Shown here: positions 1-8,020 of the stretch, piece after piece
Numbering within the stretch: the first letter of the stretch is position 1
Layout of the letters: every line of letters starts with the position of its first letter
Source: Dipteronia dyeriana
Lineage: Eukaryota; Streptophyta; Magnoliopsida; Sapindales; Sapindaceae
Direction: 5' to 3'
Assembly: GCA_032871835.1 (NCBI GenBank)
Contig: CM065298.1
Coordinates: forward strand, 99,509,891 to 99,573,890
DNA: 64,000 nucleotides
Notes under the pieces: model-generated
The model's database searches: none
What the model was told of the DNA's origin: nothing
Seen by the model: the letters and a program-made list of their open reading frames with translations, nothing else
Program-made: the position numbers and the translations under genes

Positions 1-454
1 TTTACTTTTATTTAAAAAAATAATAACTTTAATTCTATTACTCATTTGATCTCTATCGATTTCCATATAAATATATATAACAATAGCTATTTATATTAAA
101 TTAAATAGACATATATTTTAGATTATTTATTATATTGGATATCAAAACGAGTAAACGGTTAATTTTGAATTTTAAATTTTAAATTTTTGATTTAAAATAA
201 AAAATATTATAATTAAAAATAAAGGAAATATGAAATGGGGTGGAGCAAGGAAACCTCACCCCATCCCCACTTCCCCACTTCCCCAAATAGGTTGGGGTTG
301 GGGTTGGGGTTGGGGTCGTTTTACTGTTTTAGGACCGTAATGGGTCCCACGTCCAACCATGTCCTAGAGGGCTAGACCCCACAGGCCCTAGAGGTCTGAA
401 AAAAAGCCACCGACTTTAGTTTCTACTGCCTGTAAGAAGAAAAAAGGAGAGCAA
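1..454. other. AT-rich region and leader upstream of the first NLR
   Basis: No gene is seen. Bases 1-230 are AT-rich and featureless. Bases 231-320 form a GC-rich island of C4 runs followed by four GGGG runs. Bases 424-476 resemble bases 480-530 and look like a duplicated 5' leader of the NLR that starts at 517. Confidence 0.6.
294..315 (+). repeat. Perfect G-quadruplex-type tract (GGGGTT repeat)
   Basis: Four GGGG runs are separated by TT loops at 294-297, 300-303, 306-309 and 312-315. They follow a C-rich stretch (about 257-284) that could pair with them. The plant telomere unit TTTAGGG is not matched, so this is not a telomeric remnant of the usual kind. It lies about 200 bp upstream of the NLR ATG. 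Confidence 0.75.
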
Positions 455-516
455 ATGGATGGCCGATTCTGATTTTGTTTCTGCAGCTTGAAAGAAGAGA
501 AAAAGAGAGCAAAGAG

Positions 517-3210
517 ATGGCTGAATCTGCAATCACTTATGTTGCACAAAGCCTTTCCGATTTACTGGTTCAAAAAGTAGAGTTCTTGAAAGGCGTTGGA
601 GATCAAGTTCAGTGGCTGCGTGATGAACTACAATGGATGCAGTGTTTCTTAAAAGATGCAGATGCAAAACAAGAAGAAGACCAACGGGTGCGTAACTGGA
701 TGACTGAAATCAGAAATGCAGCTTATGATGCAGAGGATATAGTAGACTCATTCATCCTCAAAATAGAGTCCAAGCAAAGGCACGGCTTTGTTTCAAGGTA
801 TGCTCTGTTTCCGAAAGAATTATTTGATCTTCGAAAAGTTGGAAAAGAGATTGAGGCCTTACGGGCAAGAATCTCTAACATTTCTAGGAGTTGTGAGACT
901 TATGGAATCAAAAGAATCGGAGAGGGGACAAGTTCTACATCATCAAGGGAGAGGCTGCGCCAATTTAGGCGATCCTCTCCCTATGGTGTAGATAAAGATA
1001 TTATCGGTGTGGAGAACGACACCACTCAGCTGATGACACAATTGTTGAAAAAGGAGAATCGACTTACTGTAATATCTTTAGTTGGAATGGGAGGGATAGG
1101 GAAAACCACTCTTGCCAAAAGGGTTTTCAACCATGAGCTTGTGAGAGAGAATTTCAATTGCCTTGCTTGGATTTATGTGTCGCAGGAGTATAGACCAAAA
1201 GACATTCTGCTTGGTATTATGAGAGAAGTTACTCGACCCTCGAAAGAACTGCTGGAGACGATAAATAATTTACAGGAGGAAGGCTTGGAGAAGATGCTTT
1301 ATGACCATCTAGTGGGGAAGCGGTATTTAGTGGTTGTGGATGATATATGGACAATAGAGGCTTGGGATACATTGAAAAGGGCTTTTCCAGACATGGATAA
1401 TGGCAGTAAAGTGCTGCTCACAACTCGCAACAGGGATCTTGCTTTGCACGCTGATCTTCGTACTACTCCCTATGAATTGCACCTTTTAAGCAAAGAGGAA
1501 AGTTGGGAGTTGTTCTTGAGCAAGACATTTCTTGACAGCAATGATGCAAACTGTCCTCAAGAATTCCAGGATATCGGCAGAAGAATTGTGGAGAAATGTG
1601 ACGGTTTACCGTTGGCAATCGTTGTAGCAGGAGGTCTGCTTTCTAGGAAAAGTTCTGTGGGTGAATGGGAGAGATTTCTCAACAATATCAACTCTGACTT
1701 TGCAAAAGGCCAAAATGGGGTGTTATCAATCTTAGCTTTAAGCTATATTGACTTACCGCATCACTTGAAATCTTGCTTTTTACATTTAAGCTTTTTCCCT
1801 GAACATTTTGCGATCTCAACGCGGAAATTATTCCAGATATGGATTGCAGAAGGCTTGATTCCACAACGACACGAAAGAATGGAGGTTATGGCAGAAGATT
1901 ACCTGAATGAGCTTATCGATAGAAACATGGTTCAAGTGGTAAGAACTACAGTAAATAAGAGGGTTAAACAATGTCGAATCCATGATGTATTGAGGGACCT
2001 CTTAATCTTCAAGGCGAATGAGGAAATATTTATTGAGATACATGGAAAAACAGATTTCCAACCTTCAATAAAATCCCGCCATCATTCTGTCCATTCTGAC
2101 TTTGCTCGTTATTTTGTCTCTAAACCTGCAATCCCACGGCTGCGTTCTCTCCTCTTATTCCATCACTATGAGCTTTGTTATCCAACTCGTTGGATGAAGG
2201 TCTCACATTTAGATTTTATTTGTGCAAATTGCAAGCTACTGAGAGTGCTCGACTTGGAAAATGTGTGCATTGGCCGCCTGCCAAAAGTGATCGGAAAACT
2301 TATCCATTTAAGGTACTTGTGTTTGAAAAATTCTAGACTTAGTAAGCTTCCATTGTCTATGAGATACTTGAAGAGCCTGCAAACATTAGACATATCAGGA
2401 AACGTATTCCTTCATGAGATACCCAACACCATATGCCAGATGGGAAATTTACGACATCTTTACATGAATGCTTCATTTAGTACAGGGAAACTCAGAATTG
2501 ATACTCTGAAGAATCTTCAAACTCTTTCCCTTATTCATTTTGACAGTTGGACACTAAAGAACTCAGGGAAATTGTTAAACCTTCGAAAATTGGGAGTAGC
2601 TCTGAGCTATGACTCAGATGTGAACAGGTTCTGCAATTCCATTACCGAGTTGGAGCAGCTTGAATCCCTAAAGTTGGTTTCTGTAATGCCGTATGGACAC
2701 CTTCCACCTCTACCAGGTCTTTCTCAATTCCATCATCTTACCAAATTATGCCTGAGCGGAATGATAGATACGATACCCGGTCCACATGAATTTCCTCCTA
2801 ACATTGGCCAGTTGACATTGCATACTTCTTTTCTCAGTACGAACCCCATGGATGTACTAAAGCAGTTACCAAAGTTATCGATTCTCAGAATGAGAAAACA
2901 ATCCTACATGGGAGACCAAATGGTGATTCCTGCAGACGGGTTTCCTCTTCTCAAGTTCCTAGAACTTGAATTCTTGGATGCACTACAAGAATTGACAATA
3001 GAAGATGGTGCAATGCCACGGCTCAGACACTTGCGCATTTCAAGCTGCCGGGAGCTAGAGGAGCTTCCTGTTGGAATAATGTCTGTAATCACTCTTCAGG
3101 AGCTGGAGATCATCCGGATGCCAAGTGCGTTTGTGAACAGTGTCCGCGAAAACGATTCTCATAAAGTTAAGCACATACCTTCGATCACATTTAGTGAATA
3201 TTTTGTGTAA
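517..3210 (+). CDS. CC-NBS-LRR disease resistance protein (RPP13/RPP8-like), 897 aa
   Basis: This is an intracellular immune receptor expected to sense pathogen effectors and trigger cell death. It is a single uninterrupted ORF. The chosen ATG gives the canonical NLR start MAESAITYVAQSL and aligns with the second copy at 8021. Residues 1-150 form an Rx-type coiled coil with DAEDIVDSF. The NB-ARC domain follows: P-loop GMGGIGKTT (about 190), RNBS-A, kinase-2 YLVVVDDIW (about 270), RNBS-B, GLPL (CDGLPLAI, about 362), RNBS-D (CFLHLSFFPEHF) and an MHD variant reading IHD (about 487). LRRs fill about 555-890. All nucleotide-binding motifs look intact, so it is probably functional. The stop is slightly displaced compared with the second copy, which adds a few residues. 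It has no integrated decoy domain. Confidence 0.95.
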   Translation: MAESAITYVAQSLSDLLVQKVEFLKGVGDQVQWLRDELQWMQCFLKDADAKQEEDQRVRNWMTEIRNAAYDAEDIVDSFILKIESKQRHGFVSRYALFPKELFDLRKVGKEIEALRARISNISRSCETYGIKRIGEGTSSTSSRERLRQFRRSSPYGVDKDIIGVENDTTQLMTQLLKKENRLTVISLVGMGGIGKTTLAKRVFNHELVRENFNCLAWIYVSQEYRPKDILLGIMREVTRPSKELLETINNLQEEGLEKMLYDHLVGKRYLVVVDDIWTIEAWDTLKRAFPDMDNGSKVLLTTRNRDLALHADLRTTPYELHLLSKEESWELFLSKTFLDSNDANCPQEFQDIGRRIVEKCDGLPLAIVVAGGLLSRKSSVGEWERFLNNINSDFAKGQNGVLSILALSYIDLPHHLKSCFLHLSFFPEHFAISTRKLFQIWIAEGLIPQRHERMEVMAEDYLNELIDRNMVQVVRTTVNKRVKQCRIHDVLRDLLIFKANEEIFIEIHGKTDFQPSIKSRHHSVHSDFARYFVSKPAIPRLRSLLLFHHYELCYPTRWMKVSHLDFICANCKLLRVLDLENVCIGRLPKVIGKLIHLRYLCLKNSRLSKLPLSMRYLKSLQTLDISGNVFLHEIPNTICQMGNLRHLYMNASFSTGKLRIDTLKNLQTLSLIHFDSWTLKNSGKLLNLRKLGVALSYDSDVNRFCNSITELEQLESLKLVSVMPYGHLPPLPGLSQFHHLTKLCLSGMIDTIPGPHEFPPNIGQLTLHTSFLSTNPMDVLKQLPKLSILRMRKQSYMGDQMVIPADGFPLLKFLELEFLDALQELTIEDGAMPRLRHLRISSCRELEELPVGIMSVITLQELEIIRMPSAFVNSVRENDSHKVKHIPSITFSEYFV

Positions 3211-4092
3211 TAACAGTGGTGACACTGGAAGTATAATTTACAGATAGACAAATATTTGACACTTCTACAATTTTTGCTATGCATTCTTCGGAGCTCATGC
3301 TCTTGCAATTTTAATGAAGCAAAGCTTCCTTTGATGCCATCGTTCAACATCATATGACATGCGTCTAACTGATAAATCATCACAAAGATATGATGATGAA
3401 ACCAAAATTGTAATCTTATAAATCCAAAAATTACATACAATTCCATTGTGAATATTTGTTTGGGCATAATATCAAACACTTTACCTGATCACAGGGTCCT
3501 CATAAGCTTTTTGTCTGAAAGAGAGAATTATAATCAAAAAAAGTCTCTGGTTGTCAAATTTAGATGTAAATTTGTTTACCAGACAATGGTAAGAGATGGT
3601 AGCTTAGTTTTGAGAAGAAAGTGTTTAATTTGGGTTCTGTGGGAGTGGGAGGTAGATTAGTAATATAGACAAAATATAAGTGTTCTGTAGGAATGAAAGA
3701 AAGTGTTTTGTTTAGTAGAAACAACAAACACATAGGCAACAACAGTTTCTTGTTGAATATTAGGAGAATTGTAAATTATATCAGTTCTTATACATTGTTC
3801 ATACTTGTGTTTGAATCATTACAATTTGCCTTTTATAATTTCTCTTATTCTGCTAAATTATGTCAGGAGTTGCTGTCTAATAATATTGAACTTAATATCA
3901 TAAAGTTCAAGTCAAAGCAGTTGTTCATTAAACTACTTGTCTTCCCTTTGTAAACTATTTATTTTCTGATACATTGATCACAGTTCTGTTTGCATCAGCA
4001 ATTTAGATATGATGTAGTGCCTTCATAATTTCTCTTATTCTTCTAAATACAATTGGTAGCTAATGCAGTGGCTTTTCATTTAGTTTAGTGTC
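3211..4092. other. 3' flank of the first NLR; no gene
   Basis: This is AT-rich DNA with only short chance ORFs. The stretch near 3270-3330 resembles 6600-6680, which suggests that the second stretch derives from an NLR 3' flank. Confidence 0.5.
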
Positions 4093-4413
4093 CTCATTAT
4101 CAGTGGTGTAGCCAGGATTTGACTTGGGGGGACTAGACAAAAAACCAGTGTTCGCTAGGCGGATGCCGGCCGTCTCGTTTCTGTCAAATCTGCCATATTT
4201 TGTGGTCGGAAGAAAATCGGCTGATTTGGCCGGAAAAATCGGTTGATTTGGCTAGGAAAATCAAGCTAAACGGAGTCGTTGCAAAGACTCGTTGTCAACG
4301 GAAGTCGCTTGACCGGTAAACCGTCACCGTCATTCGCTGCCACCGGTGAGTGGGTTGTCACCACCCAATCAGAAGCATTAGGAAACGCCGGAGAACAAAA
4401 CCCAGGTGTAGAG

Positions 4414-4736
4414 TGTTAAAGAATCTTAAACTCTGATACCATACTAAATAATCTCATGCAAAACAAAGAACGAAAGAGATCGAGAAGAAACTAACAAGAA
4501 AACTAAAGTTTGTTATTATTGTATAATGTAAAATATAATATTACATCGTGAATCCTAAGTTATAGCAAAAATAACTATAAAGAGAGCTTATATAGGCAAA
4601 ACAATAAAAGACTAATCTAACTCCTAATAGTAGTATTAATCCTAATATAACTAGAAACAAGAAAAATATCATAACTAGTAAATATTACTAGAAATATAAT
4701 CCTAACAAAACTAGGAAATATATTATAATTCTAACA
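4414..4736 (-). repeat. LTR, 3' copy relative to the element
   Basis: This 323-bp direct repeat has TGTTA/TAACA ends. The polypurine tract abuts it at 4737-4745, read on the minus strand. Confidence 0.85.
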
Positions 4737-5159
4737 CCCCCTCTCAAACTCGCAATGCGGCTGTAAGAAGCATCGAGAGTTTGCCAACCGAAAACTAAAA
4801 ACATAGAAACCCTCACTTGGTAATGAATTTGCAAACTTGCGAAGCCATACCAATTGAGTCTCCCCAAACCGTGCAAATTGTTCCAAAACCATGCATATCA
4901 TGCAAATCGTGTAAAACCCTGCAAACCATTCAATTTTCTCCAAACCCTACGAAACTATGCAAACGTGCAAAACCCTGTGAATTGTGTCAGACCCTGTAAA
5001 ATCTTACAACTTGAACTCGTGCGTGCAAATCGTATCAAACTGCGAAACCATGCAAATCGTGCCAAACCCAATTTCACGTCCACTTAGTATCCAAGTGATC
5101 TTGAACTATGATTCACACCCTTTCTCACTCGCATCGTGCTTACTCGGCAACACTAGAAA

Positions 5160-5330
5160 AAAAAGGAGAGAGGAAGCCAAATACCAATGGAAAATAAAGG
5201 AGAGAGAAAGCCAATACCGAAAGAAAATAAAGGAGAGAGAAAGCCAATATCAACCAGAAACAAAGAAAAGAGAGCCAAATACCAACTAGGAACAAAGGAG
5301 AGAGAAATCCAATACCAATCAAAATATCAA
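5160..5330. repeat. Imperfect tandem repeat inside the LTR element
   Basis: A purine-rich unit of about 35-40 bp (AAAGGAGAGAGAAAGCCAAT and variants) recurs about four times. It explains the overlapping Lys/Glu-rich ORFs there, which are not genes. Confidence 0.6.
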
Positions 5331-5496
5331 GGAAAAGAAAAACAATATGCAAATGAGGCTCGTCATAACAGTACGGACACTCACCGAGCAAACTAGGCTC
5401 TAATGAACATATGAATAAAACTTTTTTTTTATGAAACTAGACTCTTGTAGACACACGAATGAAACTTTTTTTTTATGAAATCAGACTCTAATACCA

Positions 5497-5819
5497 TGTT
5501 AAAGAATCTTAAACTCTGATGCCATACTAAATAATCTCATGCAAAACAAAGAACGGAAGAGATCGAGAAGAAACTAACAAGAAAACTAAGGTTTGTTATT
5601 ATTGTATAATATAAAATATAATGTTACATAGTGAATCCTAAGTTATAGCAAAAATAACTATAAAGAGAGCTTATATAGACAAAACAATAAAAGACCGATC
5701 TAACTCCTAATAAGAGTATTAATTCTAATATAACTAGAAACAGAAAAAATATCATAACTAGTAAATATTATTAGAAATATAATTCTAACAAAACTATGAA
5801 ATATATCGTAATTTTAACA
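5497..5819 (-). repeat. LTR, 5' copy relative to the element
   Basis: This is the partner of 4414-4736 and has the same length. The primer-binding site lies at 5481-5496 on the minus strand with no gap. Confidence 0.85.
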
Positions 5820-6209
5820 CAGAGAAACAAAATAATTGAAGAAGATAAAAAGAGAGTTTGAAAGCAAGATAGAGTTGGAGTTGAAAATTTTAAATGTGTT
5901 GTCGAGAATAAAAGAATTGAAAAGATGAAGTGAGAGTTGGAGAAAGAGAGAGAGTTGATTATGGTACAGTTCATGAAAAGGTGGCATAAATAAAAATAAG
6001 ATACTCAATGGTGATTGAAAAGACAAAGATAAAAATTAAAAATAAAAAGTAAATAATAAAGTAAAAAAAAGTCACATATGAGTCCAGTTTAATAATGATA
6101 CTGAGATGTATGATAGTATCCCACTACAAAATGCATAATATATATATTTGAAAAAAAATTGACCGGGCTGTAGCCTAGCTGCCTCCGCCCTTGGCCCCTT
6201 GCTCATTAT

Positions 6210-6966
6210 CAAATATTGCGTTTTGTTGCAGAGTTGTTTTGTTTATATTTATCATTGATGCTTAAGTAGTTGAAGTCTACTTTAATTGTGCGAAGGGAGG
6301 TTTCTGATGGGGTGAGAGAATCTGGTTTACGAGACATACAAAAAGAGTTTGCAGTTGAGGTTTGTATCGTGGGAGTGAGTCTGATTCAAAAGCAATGCAA
6401 TGAGTGATTTTTGTATGGCATTTGTATAATGTATATAGTCAAGTTCAATTGAAGGAGGTCATCAATGAATCCAAATTGGTTGTGCTGGGGAACTGGGGGA
6501 ATGATGAGGTGGTTTGAGAATGACAAGCAGTCACATTAGCTAAATATTTTGTGTGATTAAATGTTGCCATTGGCCATATAATGTACTGCAAAGCTTCTTT
6601 GCAGTCTTAGTTCTGCAAAAATGCTACACTGTATTCTTCTAGGCTCATGTCTTTTGCAATTTAAGGCTTGTGCTTTCCTTCCCAATGGTCCTTTTCTTCT
6701 ATTTTGAGACTTTGAGATGTATCTCCTTGAGCAAATTGTTGTTTTCTATCATTATCTGATGACCATCTCTTATGATCTCATCTCATGGTGGTGAACTTCT
6801 CTTCCCTAATTTAGAGTTCGAAGAGAAACTATCATCATTTATCGGGGCTGGGATAGGTTTGCAGGCATCTCCTCCCTGAACCTGCCCTATTGACATTAAT
6901 ATAGGCTTAACCGTTTGTGTCGTGTACTTGTGTGTTCAAGAAGAAGTGGTCACATTTTTTTTCAGT
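6210..6966. other. Spacer with probable relic of an NLR 3' flank
   Basis: Bases about 6530-6680 match the sequence after both NLR stops, for example a CACATT..GCTAAATATTTT stretch and TTCTGCAAAA. No LRR coding sequence precedes it. It is best read as the leftover 3' flank of a deleted NLR copy. Nothing else is seen here. Confidence 0.5.
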
Positions 6967-6967
6967 G

Positions 6968-7758
6968 GATGAACGATATTTACTCTCCTAAAAAATTATA
7001 TGTATATCCCAATTTAATATACTTTTAAAAATCCAATACTACCCTTGAGTAAAATTACTTAAATGACTAAATTGTTTATAAGTACATACCAATAATTATC
7101 AATTGGTTTTATATCAATCATTTGAAGGAAAAAAAAAAGTTTCCTGTTAATTGTTTGATATGATAATAAAAATCTTTCTATTTTATCAAATCCTAACTTC
7201 TATTTTAAACACTAATTTCAATTTCTTTCAAGGAATACAAATTGATTGAGTTGACCAATAATTTACTGCTATAATTGAGTCAAACAAAAATCAATACAAA
7301 AAATAAATTTTCTATTGTAAAAAAAAATCAATAAACTTTCTTAGAAACAATAGAATTGAGATAGACTGAGTTAGTAGTTTTTTAATACAGTGGAATTGGA
7401 GAGTTTTGAACTTGAAAAAAAATAAAGAATTAAAAAAAGTTTTAATACAATGATAAAGTTTTTAAAAAGTTATATAAAAAAAAAAAGATTTTCAAACAAT
7501 TTGTTAGTGACATAAAATGTTTTCGTATGTGTTAGAATATATTTTTTTAAAGAGAAATTATTTATTTGAATAAAAAGATAAATAATAATAAAAATTTAAA
7601 TAGATATAATTAGATAATAAATGAGTGGTTGTGTTAATAAAATATAATTAAATTAAATTAAATTAAATTAAATATATTTTTAACATTAAGTGGGATTTAT
7701 TTATAAAACACCGATTTTTTAAAATACGTTAGAGGTGTATATACAAATATCGACACTC
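6968..7758 (+). mobile_element. 0.8-kb noncoding terminal-inverted-repeat element, copy 1
   Basis: It shares long blocks in reverse orientation with 60257-61034, for example AATTGATTGAGTTGACCAAT here and ATTGGTCAACTCAATC there. The ends carry an inverted CGATATTTAC/CGATATTTGTAT motif. The body is AT-rich and noncoding. End points are approximate for this copy. Confidence 0.55.
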
Positions 7759-7893
7759 TAACCTATAAGACGAATATGGGTTTAAAGTTTTTATAGGACT
7801 GGTCCAACGCATCCTGAGCTGCAAGCCCAGGCCATATCACATACGGTGATGAACCAGACGTACAATCATATATAGCAGCCCCACACAGACATG

Positions 7894-7904
7894 TATATAT
7901 AAAA
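7894..7904 (+). promoter_or_regulatory. Probable TATA box of the second NLR
   Basis: TATATATAAAA lies about 120 bp before the ATG at 8021, a plausible distance given a short leader. Confidence 0.5.
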
Positions 7905-8020
7905 GTAAGCCAACATTTTATTGTTTACTTTTGTTTAGCAGCCACAAATAAGAGAAGACTTGAGTTGTTGACTCTTGTTTGTTTCTGCAGCCTGAAAGAA
8001 GGAAAAACAGAGAGCCAAAG

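Larger units (their letters stand above)
4414..5819 (-). mobile_element. TRIM-like nonautonomous LTR retrotransposon
   Basis: Two 323-bp direct repeats (4414-4736 and 5497-5819) both begin TGTTA and end TAACA, the expected TG...CA termini. They differ at roughly 20 positions by eye. On the minus strand the LTR at 5497-5819 is followed directly by TGGTATTAGAGTCTGA, a primer-binding site matching initiator tRNA-Met. A polypurine tract GAGAGGGGG lies just before the LTR at 4414-4736. These fix the orientation as minus. The flanks show an imperfect 5-bp duplication (TAGAG/CAGAG). The 760-bp interior carries no gag or pol, so it needs enzymes in trans. It is inserted inside the hAT-like element. 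Confidence 0.85.
4101..6201. mobile_element. Nonautonomous hAT-like element with nested LTR element
   Basis: The ends are defined by a perfect 8-bp target-site duplication CTCATTAT (4093-4100 and 6202-6209). The element begins CAGTGGTGTAGCCAGG and ends GCCCTTGGCCCCTTG. The inverse of its end (CAAGGGGCC) gives only a rough terminal inverted repeat. An 8-bp duplication is typical of hAT elements. No transposase is seen. About 1.4 kb of it is a later LTR insertion (4414-5819), so the original element was about 0.7 kb. Its GC-rich ends resemble those of the element at 53498-54370. Confidence 0.75.

Noticed and set aside
291..316. Telomere-like array
   Set aside because: The unit is GGGGTT, not the plant TTTAGGG, and there are only four units; it is better described as a G-rich island of a dispersed repeat.
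475..516. Upstream extension of the first NLR reading frame
   Set aside because: The frame is open but begins with TTG; the first ATG in frame is at 517 and matches the canonical NLR start. The same holds for 7979-8020 in the second copy.
4817..5289. Overlapping ORFs rich in Cys/Lys and Glu/Lys
   Set aside because: They come from degenerate tandem repeats inside the LTR element; no gag or pol motif is present.
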